Shown in pieces: positions 13,988-26,834 of a stretch of 64,000 nt of DNA (positions within the stretch are counted from its first letter, which is position 1; every line of letters starts with the position of its first letter). Below the pieces are notes generated by a model, which was not told where the DNA came from, did not search any database, and was given only the letters and a program-made list of their open reading frames with translations. The stretch comes from Anoplolepis gracilipes (lineage: Eukaryota; Arthropoda; Insecta; Hymenoptera; Formicidae). Position numbers and translations under genes: made by a program. The stretch covers positions 4,742,001 through 4,806,000 of the forward strand of contig NC_132976.1 in the NCBI RefSeq assembly GCF_047496725.1, given 5' to 3'.

Positions 13988-16900
13988 AGAGTCGTCTGAG
14001 CAAGAGAAAAAATACGAGAAGGGACCGGCTCGACGAAGCGAGTGAGGGAACGATCGATCGTAATCATCGTGTATCATAAAGAAAGTGCGGTAGATTTCGA
14101 ACACGCCACTTCTCGGTTCCGCGGTTGGCAATTTTTTTCGGCAATTCGATCGCCCACCGTCGGTTCGTCGATATACAATCATTTTTTCGCCGCGTTGCCG
14201 CATCGCTGATCTCTATAATTTGCGCCACTGAAATAAGATCATTCCATGTAGCCTGTCGACATTGTGATTAGTAATAAAAAAAAGCTGATTATATGAAAGC
14301 CGCATTCTCTTTTTCGAAAAAGAGCACACATTATTTGGTATAAAAAGAGAACATCTTCATAATTTTGAATGTCTCATAAGCAAAAATTAAATCAGCGTAA
14401 TTTTGACAAACTCAGTTTTCGTCCCTATAGATATTAGATAATATGAATTTCACATTGTTTACACGACCAGGTATGGACATTTCGTATATTTGAAGCGTTA
14501 AGATCTGCAAACTCATAAAAATTGTAGCGATATGAATCTCTGCTCGCAGGATGTTTACGACGAATACGAGAAATGGTGGAGATTTTAAAAGTTCATTTCA
14601 CAGGTAGGAATGAGAAACTGGACCTAATAAAAGGCAATGAGCCGCTTATCTAGCAGACTGTATCCTATTAAATGGAGGTGTTAAGGTAGAGATACGGTTG
14701 TCTGGTCGAAGCCAGATAAAGTTACATTTATGTATATCATACGAATATATATATCAGATATATTGCAAGAGATTTGCGTATCAACTTTAGTAGGTGAATG
14801 GATCTTTCGGGTATTTTTTTCTTATTTATAGATCTCTGATGCGTGCATTTGTGTATACATTACTTACTGTCGCCGATGAATACGCGGAAGTAGGCTATAA
14901 TTAACCAAACCCTCGAGGTCTTGGCATATATGAATCATCTCACATAAAATACCATAAAATATTCTAGCACTACGTGCTAGAAGCGTAATTGAAATCGACT
15001 GCGTGTAATAATTCGTGTAGATTATTATTAACTGAACGCTGATTATTATTAACCTAAATTAAATTTGTGATCGTTTATAATTAGTTTTTTAAATAATGAG
15101 ATAATGGTTTTTCTGGCTATCACGTTTTTTTTCAATATATTTGTGTTGCATATTATTATGTAAACTTTTTTCAATTATTTACATTCTACTTTTAATACTT
15201 TTAATAAAAATTTTTAAGTTACACAGTTGTGAAAGATATAATATTAATAATAAATATTAATATAATATAAAATTAATAATATAATGTAATAAAATTAGTA
15301 ATAATATTAATAACAAATATAAAGATAATATATTGCTTTTAAAACAAAATATTTATTTTCTTCTACTTTTATTTTTTGCTTTAGTAATACTGTTCTTATT
15401 TCACCGTAGGCTATTATATCAGACTGGCGGCTTCTCTTATATTTCAATCTTATTTTTTTCTCGATCCTTCTTGATATGCTTAGCTATCTGTTTGCATTAT
15501 ATCGCATTCGATTTTTTTTCTTCACCGTTGCAACGCATGCCAAACATTACGATCGCATCCCATTGCATCGTTCAAGGGTCACGAGTAAAAAAATGTCAAT
15601 GAGAAGAAGGTAGTAAAGTGAAATTCTCTCATGCAGAATGCATCCGCTCCTCGTATGTCGCGCCGAATCGCTCTTGCAGCTAATTGCATTAAGATAATTA
15701 AATCAAGACGGGCCATGAGATTCCATGTAATTACGATATGCGCCGCAGAATGCCGACGTTATTTCTTGTTCCGGCCAGGCCGTTGAATATCATGAAATTC
15801 ACGGCTACGCAATTATCCGCAGAAATAACGACGTTAGGAGCAAGGACGTTATGTTTATGTATAGTAAGGTATTTCAAACGGTATTTGGGAGATAGCACGT
15901 TTCTTTTATAGCACAAACCGAATGTAAATACGATTCGTATGTAATAGCGCTAACGTAAGAGATATATCGCGCGTATTATCGGAATTTTTTAATCCGACAA
16001 CGTAATTATTCGCATGTAGTTTACAATCATTTTCTCTGTCTGTGTAACATTGTTTGATGATAATTTTCACAGTGCTATTCCAGTTAAATAATCTCGCGCG
16101 AAATCTCGTTAACCTGCGCACCCTAATTATCGTCGACGAAACGGTACACCATTTTTGCAAATAAACGAGAGATAAATTTCGTCCGATAAGCAATCACATA
16201 CTTTTGTAAGCGCAAAGTTTTGACGAATGTGGCCACCAGTCAGATCTAATCAGAATCTCGGGTATATCTTAGGTTTCCATCTTAATTATCCGCAAAAGAT
16301 TTGCCTGCTGGGTGCGCTTGTCCCTAAACTTCTTGAAAGCACGACGCGTTACGAACGTGGGAATCGTTTTCAAGGTGCACGACGCCGTGAAACAATCCAG
16401 TGCCGGTAACATCTCGCTGTTTATTCCGCCGGAAAATCAATATTATTCATGAGAGTGCGTCCAAACGATTCTAGAAAAATTATTCAAAAAAAAACAAGCG
16501 GAATAGTGCGTGCCTTCTTTCCTGCGTTTGAATAAATAGATAACGATTGAATCGTTCTTCTTCTCTTATATTTTTCACTTGTGTTGATTTTTCGCATTTT
16601 TACCCCTTCCCTCCCTCCCTCGCCCCTTTTTTTCTGCAAAAATTGCGATTCATCGGGAACGAGAGATCGTAAATAATGCATTCCGCGAGACGCACTCGTG
16701 CACGAATATATGTTCCGCGACTATGCATTTTCTTTACGCGCTGCATCCTACCATTTATTGAGGCGTTTTATCGCATGAGAACTGTAGTGCAGCGCTTAAC
16801 CTGACAGTGCATTTAAAGGAGAAAAAGAGAAAGAAGCTTAAAATGGAACGAGTAAAGAGAGCTGGAAACGGTTGACATTAGCATGTTGCGGTCCATCGGA

Positions 16901-18400
16901 CGCGCCTTTGTGGTCTTTTTTTCTTGGAAAAAGTCTCGATTTTATATATATATATATTTATATATACGCGTGAATATATGGGTATTATATCAACGATGCA
17001 TTTCCACGAAGCACGCGGAAGTCTTCCATTAAACGGACGACCGCGTGCGATTACGTTCTGCTTTCGCATGTGTACTAGAGTCCGGTAGTAATGAGGGTTC
17101 GGTATTTTTTTCACGGGGAGCCGGCGGTGATTTTAACGAAACTCTCGTAATTACAGTAGGTAGGCATTGTTCTGTAGGATTAGTTGCGGGCACACAATGG
17201 ACGGGTTGGCGTGATCCGTGACGACTGTACGGTATCCGTCGATGTTGTGAAAAATGCGTCGGCCTCGCCGCAAAGCCGTTAAAAAAGAAAGTTGCTGCAC
17301 GAGATTTTCGGCTTAATTACGTCAGGACAATGCGCGAGCGGAAGGAGGAAATTTTAAAGAGCCGCACAATGCAACCGCCGCATAATTTCAGATTAATTAA
17401 CGCCGCTTGGAATAATACGAGAATTACCGGGAAACTCGAAACTATATCAAAGTTGGATGTTGCGTTTTTATTGTAACATATTTTTTAATTAAATTAAACA
17501 TTTCGTTCTTTTTTTTTTTTTTTTTTTTTTAATTATGTGTTTTTTTTTTTTAAATATTTAGCGAGCTTGTAATATATTCTTGCAATTGGTCATACGAAGC
17601 GAGTAATACATCTTTGATGATGCTCCTCGTCGTTAAATTGTTTAACGAGCTCGGCCGTAATAAATCACGCACCGTCATTTCGCACCGCGGACGACCTAAC
17701 TCTTTCACCTTCCTTCGCAGCTGTCTATGCCGTGCGCGATTAGATGTCGGATAAAAAAAAATCGACGGAATGAAAAGAGGACACGGGAAGAAGAATGGTC
17801 GAAAGACGCGAACCAACGGATGGGAGATGCGCTCGTGACCCATGACGGCCCCCGTAGGCGCACCGCGGAAAAGATGTATATCCGTTCAGACACGGCGAAA
17901 GACATGGCGGTAGATAGGAAGGGCGGAAGGGGGTTGACTGATGTTTCCCTATGCCGCGTATACGCTACCTCCATTACTCCGATATTATTATACCTGTTGC
18001 TTTATATACATATATATATATATATCTCACGGCAGCATCTTTGTTTTGCAGCGGCGCGCATCCGGTGCATCGCCGCATATCGTACGATATGAGTTTCGCT
18101 TTATCAGTTTTTTTATTTCTTTTTTGATCTTATCTATTTCGATGGTCGTTACTTTTGCATACTGTACTTGTATATACACGCGTGCGTAAAAATTTATATA
18201 ATGTCAGATGCTACTAATAATTTATATATATTTAATATGTTAATTAAAAATTTCTAGAGTTAATTAATCGCGATTATTTGTATTCAATCTATTGACTTTA
18301 TATGTTAATATATACATGACATATATTTAGTATGTTGAGTAAGAATACGTTTTTACAGAAGAAAGACATTCGATAATTCATGTAAACTGCATTGTAAATC
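13000..18400. other. intron sequence; scattered GC-richer patches
   Basis: AT-rich sequence with GC-richer patches near 13.9-14.2, 15.5-16.5, 16.7-17.5 and 17.6-18.1 kb. A near-perfect small palindrome TCTAGCAC-TAC-GTGCTAGA lies at about 14964-14982. Several 60-120 codon frames exist, none with a recognisable motif. Confidence 0.45.
13945..13991. repeat. (GA)n microsatellite
   Basis: About 20 GA units followed by AAGAGAAAGAG. Confidence 0.9.
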
Positions 18401-18790
18401 GAAATAAAATCTAGCCGAGATGTTTCTAGAAGCTCGAGTGCGTGCTTACTTTGCCAGTATTTATTTAGAAAAACTGGTCGGCAGCCTTGTTTGGGAGCCT
18501 ACCGATATTTGCATGTTGCACGTGCTCTTTGGATCTCGAGAGGTTGACCAAGGATCGCAAAGTGGATTCCACTCCTGGCGGCTTCAGGAGCATACTCGTC
18601 CCTTTTACATCTCTCAAGGGACTTTATCCTGTCGTCCTCTTGCCGAGAAAATTCAAGAGCTCAATGCTGTCGTACAATTTCGTTAATTATTTGTTTGCAA
18701 ATTTTGGATTCGTAAGAGCCTAAGGAATATAATTATATTAATAACTTTTAATTCTTTTACGTGACACACGCATAATATACATCGTTTCGT

Positions 18791-18970
18791 CAGGGTGTCT
18801 ACTCCCTGGAAAAACATGAAAACCGGGAATATTCAGGGATTTCTTTTGTATCTGGAAAAATCAGGCGAGTCTCATGGAATTTTATTGGAATTCAAGAAAT
18901 TTTTTCGAAAATTCTTTTTGATAATTTTGCTTTTCATTTTGTAAACAATTAGCCGTATATGTATGAAATT
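18791..18970 (+). mobile_element. diverged hAT-like repeat, copy B (5' part)
   Basis: It starts CAGGGTGTCTACTCCCTGGA and continues with GTCTCATGGAATTTTATTGG and TTTTGTAAACAATTAGC, parallel to copy A. The similarity fades after about 180 bp. Confidence 0.5.
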
Positions 18971-19331
18971 GGCGTTTCATTTGAAACTTATCAATTGTTG
19001 AGTTTTGATTTTTTTATATTTGATAGTTCTAGATATCTTAGATAAGATTAAACAAATAATTCTGACTATTAAACAAAAGGAAAATGGCTCGAATTAAACT
19101 GATTGTGAAATGTCAAGTTTACTGCATCTTATTTTGTTCGTTTGACGATTTTTTTAGCATTTTTTATTAGATTCTAAGTGCTTGAAAATTCTATGATAGT
19201 TTTACAAAAAGTTCTATGTGTAAAAATTATTAGAATATTAATTAAACAATTAAATTGCTCGAGATACCGGACATAAATATTAAGACGCTTGTATCTTAGT
19301 TCGTCTATAATAAATTAATTGTACATATGTA

Positions 19332-19484
19332 CGGAAGGTGTCATTAATATTTTTACAAATGCACAATACAATTTATGCACATATCAATACATTTATATAT
19401 TTTGTATATACATACATATATAAAAAAATATGTGTTCCAATATGTGCATAAATTTAGGTGTAAAGGCATTAATGACCCTTTTTG
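19332..19484. mobile_element. small palindromic MITE flanked by TA
   Basis: The left arm starts CGGAAGGTGTCATTAAT and contains ATTTATGCACATAT. The right arm read in reverse complement starts CAAAAAGGGTCATTAAT and contains AAATTTATGCACATAT. TA dinucleotides flank both ends (19330-19331, 19485-19486). The centre is AT-rich. It fits a Tc1/mariner-type non-autonomous element. Confidence 0.6.
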
Positions 19485-20189
19485 TACAAATTATAAAAAT
19501 AAATTATATATTTATTCTATCGTTTGTTAACGATTATTTGTTTATATCAAAATATTTGAATAATTACACTATTCCTTTGTAAAACAATATCCGTATATAT
19601 ATACATATATGATATTTGTCTATATATTATTGAATAAAAATATTTCGCGTGATTTCTTGTATATATTATTAATTTTTAGTTAATATATTTCACGATTACA
19701 AATATATATTAATTCTAATTTTTATTATTATATTTTCTCCGTGTAGAGAAAAATTACTATTATATTATTTCGGCGCGGAGCAAAAAATACAGAGAATAAA
19801 CACGTGCTGCGCGCGACGCGAAACGGGGGAAAACATCAAGGACGATTCTCGGTCGACGGTTGTTACGCACAATATAGTCGCGCAGTGATACGAGACACGC
19901 ATGCCATGACGAGCGTCTCATTTTACAATCAGTACTTGTATGTTTGATGTCTCTTAATCTAATTTGTTTAATAAATATATTGTAATAATTTTTACGCATA
20001 GAATCCTCTCCGGAAATTAAAAGTGATTGCAGAATAACGAAGAATAATACGTCTCATCAATCGATAGAATTATCAAAATATGATCAACGTTTAATTTAGT
20101 ATTTAATTTATTTAATTAATATTCTAATTATTTTTACGCATAGAACTTTTATATAAGTATTGGGAAACTCTTAAGCGCTTAAAGTCTGG

Positions 20190-20320
20190 TAATATAAATA
20201 AAAAATTATATGAAAATTCTTCATTTTTTTAGTACATTTATAAATTTAACATTGAAGTTTAAGAGGCGATTTCGTATGAATAAAAAACATTAGAAAATGC
20301 ATGTAATGAAAAAATAGAAT
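20190..20320 (+). mobile_element. diverged hAT-like repeat, copy C (3' part)
   Basis: It shares TAGTACATTTATAAATTTAA and TTTCGTATGAATAAAAAACA, with ATTAGAAAATG following, with the second half of copy A. No recognisable 5' part precedes it. Confidence 0.4.
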
Positions 20321-20689
20321 TATAAATTTCTTGTAAATAAGACGTTAGATGCGAACTTTGCATCTCAATTTGTTGTTTTAGCACTTTTTTGTTTTAATAG
20401 AAATTTATTTAAATTATAGGAATAATAAAAAAAACTAGATTTCTTAATAATTTAAGCTTTTGTGGAATAATAAGTCAGTTTCATAGATAATTAAGTAATC
20501 AAGTTCTTATAATCAAGATAAACTAAAAAATCACTTTATATTATTGAAGATTGTTTTTATCTTTAGGCTCTTGTATTTTTGAAAGTTTGTATTTTAAAAG
20601 TTTATTTATTCACATAATTTTTATATACATATGGTTTATATATTTTTATCTTTACGAGCCTTTTAAGGATTTGTTTTATTGTGTGGAAG

Positions 20690-22380
20690 AGAGTTATATC
20701 TCTCGTAGCCACGCATATGAAGCGTTCTTCAAACTGGAACAGGTATTGTCTTTAGCTAGATTTATTCGTTCCGGCTAAATACGGTATTGTCCGATATTGA
20801 AAAACGTTGCACGAGGGAATTTATGGAAACATCGCGCGGCATATCGCGTTTTATTTGCCGCGGGATACGCTCGAGCAAATTCGAAACAAGAGCAAGAGGC
20901 TTTCTACCCGGACTGTAGATATCAGGTTGATAAATCTACGTGGAAGTGCGGATGACTGTGCATACAAATTGTAAGCCATTGGTCTTGCAGGGCTAAAACG
21001 CAGGCGGTATGTTCAAAAGTGAGATAACACGCAGAAAAAAAAATAAGCTTCGAAAGATCGAAAGTTGTTTCAGGATAATTTAATTAGATCTATACATCTC
21101 GCACATTCTTGCTTGAAAAGGTTATGCAATTAATAACGAGCGCGATTATGATCGTGAGGGAAAATTATTAATTAAGTTTTATAATTCGAAAAAGATTTCC
21201 GGAAAAAAAATCGAGAGAGAAGAATTTCTTGTCTTTAATGCGGTATTTTTTTTTAACTGCGAGATTGATATTTGTTTCTGCTGTCTTTTTTTTCTTTTTT
21301 TTTTTTTTTTATTATTATATACGCGATATGATTGCGGCGAATTTTTTAGTATTACACACATCTTCGCACATCTGCCGTTTGTGGGGTCATATCGGGGCCT
21401 CTAATCTCTTCATTAGTCCTAATATACCGACCAACCACATACCCTCCATCAGATATTACTCGCTATGTCATTCAGCCTTGGTTTTACGACCTCGAGAACG
21501 GACCGTCCGTTCCACGGAGAGAATAATCGGCGATTGCAACTATTCTTTTTGGAAGCAATGGGTTAAATTGTTCTGCGAAAAAAAAGTGTCTGCTGTATAT
21601 TAAATAAAAACTACTTTATTGTTTTTATCTCTTTTTATATACAATATTATTTATTAAATATTTCATAATAGTTACAGTGTTTAAAAATTATTTTAATTTT
21701 AATAAAAATAAAATTAAAATTAATAAAAATTAAAAATTGATGTCTGAAAAAAAAGAGAGCGAGAGAGAATGAGAGAGAGTCGTGTATTAATCATCATAGA
21801 AGAAAAATATATTTGACGTTGAAAACTTAGCCATATCGAAAGATGCAATGGAGAGTTATTAAGCAAAGAGACTATTAAAGTAATTAAGTCGAAAGAGAGA
21901 GAGCGAGGGGGGGGGGGAAGCATAATCCCGAATAACTGCATATCCGTTCGACGATAACAGGTCGAGGAAGGGCAATCAAATCGCGAAACATATCTACGGG
22001 CCCCCGCTGCCAATCGTCCATACATAATTGGATATAGAATCGTGCGGCCTTTACTCGCGTACGCTATTCCCTCAGCGACGTGCCCCCGTCTCGGGTTAGG
22101 AATGTAATTAGTCAGAGGACCCCCGGTACACAATCTTGGCCGTCGATCAGTAAGTCCCTTCGTTACCGGTGATGCCTGCGCGATGCCCCCGAGATTGCCG
22201 CGTCCGAGATGAAGCGATTTCCAGTCGTAAATAGGCGCGCGATAATTAAAATTACTGACTGATTGCCGGATCGTCGAATCGCGCTTACGCGAGACATTTC
22301 TAGCAAGTGCTGACTATCGGGAAAAATATCGCTGCATCCTATCGATGGAATCTCACACACCATGAATAATGGTCTTTATC
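20690..22380. other. intron sequence with GC-richer patches
   Basis: GC-richer at 20690-21000 and 21360-22380, with an 11-G run at 21907-21917. No exon with recognisable homology. Confidence 0.4.
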
Positions 22381-22489
22381 TGCGTTATTACATCGGAATC
22401 GTCTCTTTGTTTCGTTATTGTTACATCGCGCTTCTTATTCGTCCTACCGATTCAAAAGATTCCCAAAGATTAAGATGTAATACAATGAT

Positions 22490-22913
22490 AATATTTGAAA
22501 CTGCGTTCTTGCTCAGATTACATTTTGTATATCTGATACTCTCAAATATTTTTTTTTAATTGCTTCGAAAGTTTTCTTCTATGAAAATCATGAAAACGTT
22601 ATGTCATTTTTAATTATTCTAACTATAGATTAAAGGAACTGGTTCTTGAGAAAAAGTCGTGTGCTTGACATTTATTTTCTCATTTAATCGAAAAGGAGTG
22701 AAATATAATATTTGAAACTTTTCATCATGCTCATATTATACTTTGTACCTGATAATTCTGAATATATTTTGATTGCTTGGAAAGTTTTCTTCTGCAAAAA
22801 TCACGAGAACGTATCATTTTTAAAAATTAATTAACTACAGATTAAAAAAGAAATTAGCTGTCTCTTGAGAAAAAGTTATGTGTTTGACACGTATTTAATC
22901 GAAAAGAGAAATT
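22490..22913 (+). repeat. diverged 217-bp tandem duplication
   Basis: Copy 1 (22490-22706) and copy 2 (22707-about 22913) share AATATTTGAAAC, GAAAGTTTTCTTCT, CTTGAGAAAAAGT, TTGACA and TTTAATCGAAAAG in the same order. A third partial echo (GAGAAAAACAACGTGTTTGA) follows at about 22918. Confidence 0.65.
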
Positions 22914-24351
22914 TGTGGAGAGAAAAACAACGTGTTTGACAGGGCCAGCTTAGCGATACACAGCGGGGGATACGCAGCTTCAGGATTGCATGGAATATCG
23001 GTTCGCGAGGAATCGTTCCGTACTTTGCACACGTTCTCTCATAATGATAAGAACGAGTCCACGGGCGATCTCAGAATTCTTGCATCCCGGACGCTGCATC
23101 GGTGGCATGTTCTTCTCTCGTGACTCCGCGTACTCGCAACACGACGTTGTGTTATTCAAATGGACCCGAAAAAGAGAAATAAAGAATAGCTTCCCTCTTG
23201 TAAAAGCTCTCCGATACTATCTCGAGCTACCTCTATCGCACCGTGTACATCTAATGCGACAGTGAGGTCCCATCTGTTTCTCCTCCTTTTGGTATCTGTC
23301 ACTCAATACTTTCATAAAGGGAGTAACGTTGTGGAAGGAAGAAAGTGATTTGAACCATTTTAAATTGAGCTCAATTTAATTAAATTTATTCCAATAATTA
23401 AATAATTTTAATAAAATACACTATTTATTGTATGAGCAAAGAAATTGCTGTGTCTCGGATAAAAGCTATATTAATTGTAAGAATGGGGAATGTGAAAATT
23501 TGATAATCAGTAAATCTTTAAACTAAAAGGTGGTGAATTTTTATTCGAAATTAACCCAAAAAATATTATTGATCAAAGCTGATTTAAAAATTGCATTTCT
23601 ATTTTTCTGTAATTTTTTTAGATTATAACTTAAAAATTATCAATGGCTGGAAATATTTTGATGCAAGGAACGCCAGATTAGTTAAAGAATCTGTCACTGA
23701 GATAAAATCGGCAGATCTAGGACATACATATTGTCGATCAGAAAGGAACAATATGGTATCGAACGAATGAGCCGCGACTCGCAAATTGTAGCGAGGTGCG
23801 GCAAAGCGTGATATTATCGATGTAATTTCTGCGTCAGGCCCGGTAGGCCTTTACTGGCTATCTTATTGCAGCGGGACAAAATTGTAGACTCAAACGGAAT
23901 GCGGGAGAGCGATTATATCGCACGCCCGCACGCGCTCTCATTCTCTCTCTCTCTCCTATTGGGCGTAGGTATAAGTTCTCTTGTATATACGTATAACGGT
24001 AATACTGCACCGATCGCTTTGTCAGTTGACCTTATGGATATATCACGAGGTATACTCGTAATATGTATCCGTGACTGTCATCCGCCTTCTACCACGCCCA
24101 GTCGCAGAAAAGGAGCCGCCATCAGGCCCGATGTCAGAGAGATAACATCGATGAACATAGATTAATATCGCGATCGGATGTAGTAGTTTTTTTACGTTGA
24201 AAACATGACTTTTTGAATCTATCAAATAGAAAAAGATAAGCTTAAAAAATTTAAGAGATGTGAGTTATATATATTTGATTATAATGTTCTCCAAAATAAA
24301 TAAAAAACACCGAAAAAATTATATTATATTCTCATAAAATATTCTACTTTA

Positions 24352-24758
24352 CAAACAAGCAAATTAGAAGACTGAGCGATTAAGAGCCAAACGCGAATGT
24401 TTGTGCGTCGATACCGTTGAAAATAATTTTTCTACGAAATTGATAAGTGCACAGGGCACATATTTTACTTGGTGTATTTACCAAGATTTAAATTCTCACT
24501 TTTGAGAATTTTATAAACCCCTCCTTACCATCCTAAAGAGACGTAGGCGAGAAAAATATCGGAGCGATCGTTCCCCGATTCAGCGACTTCGCGAAAATGA
24601 GGAACGAAAAATGAGAATTTAAATCTTGGTAAATACACCAAGTAAAATATATGCCCTGTGCACTTAATAATTTCACATAAAAATTAGTTTCTGCGGAAAC
24701 GACGCACAAACATCCGCGTTTGGCTCTTAATCGTTCAGTTTTCTAATTTGCTTGTTTG
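24352..24758. mobile_element. 407-bp palindromic MITE flanked by TA
   Basis: Two inverted arms of about 155 bp (24352-24507 and about 24605-24758) start CAAACAAGCAAATTAGAA and read through the same sequence on opposite strands with roughly 10% mismatch by eye. Both ends abut TA (24350-24351 and 24759-24760), the target of Tc1/mariner transposases. The non-palindromic centre is GC-richer. It is inserted inside copy 1 of the CGAAAAAATT family. Confidence 0.8.
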
Positions 24759-24872
24759 TAAATATTAAAGAGCCTTATTTTCTCAGTAATTTATTTTACT
24801 TTATATTTTTTCTAAAATAAACGCCAAAAGGATGCTTTTAATTTAAAAGAGAAGTTCTCTAAAGATAAAGAT

Positions 24873-24996
24873 AGAAAATTGAAAAAAAATAATATTGACG
24901 TCAATTGCAATTTTATTTTAATGATACAAAATTTTCAAATATGAAAAATATATGTACACTATAATTATATATTAACTTTAATCTAATTTCTTTATT
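24873..24996 (+). repeat. dispersed segment R, copy 1
   Basis: It starts GAAAATTGAAAAAAAATAAT and includes ATTGACGTCAATTG and ATATGTACACTATAATTATA. It is nearly identical to 27000-27126 and is embedded in MITE copy 1, replacing about 50 bp of it. Confidence 0.7.
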
Positions 24997-25754
24997 TTCT
25001 TATCATTATATTATTTAATATTTGGGATTATATATTAATCCCAATGATAACAATTTTACAAGTGGACATTTATTGTTTATTAAAACTTTGACAAATTAAA
25101 TGTACAGGTTTTATTTTATTATTAATTTATAAATTAAGATATTTCAAATAACATATAAAGAAGAATCAAATATATCTAAAGAAAAAAATATCCTTTTTAT
25201 TAAAAATATCTATTAAGAGAGTTTATAAAATATACATTTTTTTCCGAATAGCGATGGATAGATTTTTTTAATAGTTTAAATTGGTGTCTCGATATCTTCA
25301 CAAAACTATTAAAGTCTAAAATTTGGACTCACAAAAAGCGCGATAAATCATCGCGATAGAATGCTAAGTTATTATGCGTTATCAGCAACACACCGATATG
25401 CTCTTTTCACGTATTTAATTAAATCAGTTAATCGCCGCGACTAATTCATATTACGAGATCTACTCGATTAATTCGCTCCTCGTTAAATTGTATCTTTATG
25501 CGAGGTATAATGTAAACGGATTAATGTAAACTCGACGTTTTGCGACGTCGTATGGAAAATAGGCAAAAAATAGTTTTATCGGTGAACGCGTACGTTGCAT
25601 ACGCACGTGTGCAAGCCCGTCTTAGCCGTTACCTTGTGCCCATCTCGTTCGTGCACCACGCCTTCGAGAAGACGCGCACTGGCCGATTCTCTACGGTCTT
25701 GTACCGGTATTGAGATAGTATCGGTCCGCATGGATCACGCTCGAGTTGTCTACA

Positions 25755-26161
25755 CCAAAAAAATTATATCCTCATCTTAAGAATATTTTACTTATTTTTA
25801 TACAATATATTTTTTATAAAATAATGCGATGAAAAAGATTTTTTTAATTTAAGAGAGAAATCGTTTAAAAAGTAGAGTACTTTCAGATATTTTATAATAT
25901 GTAAAATATATACTGAATGGGATATCTTCTTACTATTATATTATTTCATATTTGAGATTATTAATTCCAATGATAATAAGAAACAATTTTACAGACATTT
26001 GCTATTTATTAAAATTTTTAATAAACTTTTAAATATACAGTTTTTACTTATAAATAAAGTATTTCAAAAAACATCATGCAAAAAAGAAAATATTTTTATT
26101 TATTAAGAATATCTGTTAAGAGAGTTATAAAGTATACATTTCGAGAATACAATTTTTTTGG
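25755..26161 (+). mobile_element. CGAAAAAATT-family MITE-like element, copy 2
   Basis: It starts CCAAAAAAATTATATCCTCA and ends with a TCGAGAATACAATTTTTTTGG-like inverted terminus. Internal landmarks in order are a CTTAAGAATATTTTACTTAT box, a TTTAAGAGAGAAATCGT box, ATATACTGAATGG, TTACTATTATATTATTT and ATTATTAATTCCAATGATAA. It is 407 bp and in the same orientation as the other copies. Confidence 0.75.
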
Positions 26162-26834
26162 AGTAGAAATCAGGCTATAATAACCTACAGCGACAGTCAG
26201 AAATCGTTCGTACCTTAACTCGTTGTGTTTTCGCACTTGAATGCGCAAGTGTGTGTGTATCTCGTATGTCCATCGTGCACAAGAGAACGTTTCCTGGAGC
26301 AAAGTTTCCAGGTCACTGAGAATAGGATCAATTGAAACCAGCTCTCTTTCTCAACGCTCTGTTTTTTCATCATCATTTACGACATCGTGCCCAGCGGTCA
26401 GACAGACCTTTGTATCGTTATTTATTTTTTTGAATAATTATTAATTAGACTACCATGGTGGTCATGTGATTGCTCGATCGATGAAATCGTATATTCAATT
26501 CCGCGAAAGTCGGGAGGATCGAGTCTCGTGTCGCGACGTAGGTTCGACGAAATAACATGACTTCGTTCTTATTTTATACTCCCGAGATAGCGTGACACTC
26601 AACGATACGTCAAGATATAATCTATCCCGGTCCCTAATTCTCATCAAGCGAGTCATTCATTCTTAATCGGTTAATAACGATCGTCGAAGAGACCAGTATA
26701 CTCCGGCGACGATCGATCATTCGGTCTGATCTCGGATCGATGTATCGTATAATTACGACGGCGGCTCCCGCGATTTCTAGTCGACTTCTCTGCCGAGCCT
26801 CTCACAAAGTCATTTTCTCTTCTGTGTGTTTCAG

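Larger units (their letters stand above)
24311..25245 (+). mobile_element. CGAAAAAATT-family MITE-like element, copy 1 (interrupted)
   Basis: The left end CGAAAAAATTATATTATATT is at 24311 and the right end TTTTTTTCCG stops at 25245. Inside, the palindromic MITE 24352-24758 is inserted at a TA, and a segment near 24873-24996 is shared with 27.0 kb. Removing both gives about 400 bp, the size of the other copies. The family hallmark GGGATTA...TTAATCCC is present around 25023-25042. No protein coding capacity. Confidence 0.65.
1..26834 (+). other. fng: fringe intron sequence upstream of the first visible exon (inferred)
   Basis: No exon with recognisable protein homology was found here on either strand, apart from a decayed mariner fragment at 12.4-12.8 kb. 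The stretch is AT-rich with scattered microsatellites, MITEs and GC-richer islands, listed separately. Since exons run N to C on the + strand and the DDD-motif exon was not found, the region is best read as one intron or the end of one. Small non-conserved exons, such as one for the N-terminal stem, cannot be excluded. Confidence 0.55.

Noticed and set aside
16356..16363. CGTGGGAA, a perfect high-affinity Su(H) site, plus CGTGAGAA/TGTGAGAA sites at 30090, 32591, 37193, 52698 and 54364.
   Set aside because: The degenerate motif YGTGRGAA is expected about eight times in 64 kb on both strands, so these are not enriched.
17550..18092. Frames on both strands of 97-121 codons.
   Set aside because: They overlap each other in opposite directions, include an AT microsatellite (IYIYIY) and lack any recognisable motif.
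18420..18723. Two overlapping + strand frames of 78-88 codons in a GC-richer patch.
   Set aside because: Neither has a recognisable motif, and both frames being open points to composition rather than coding.
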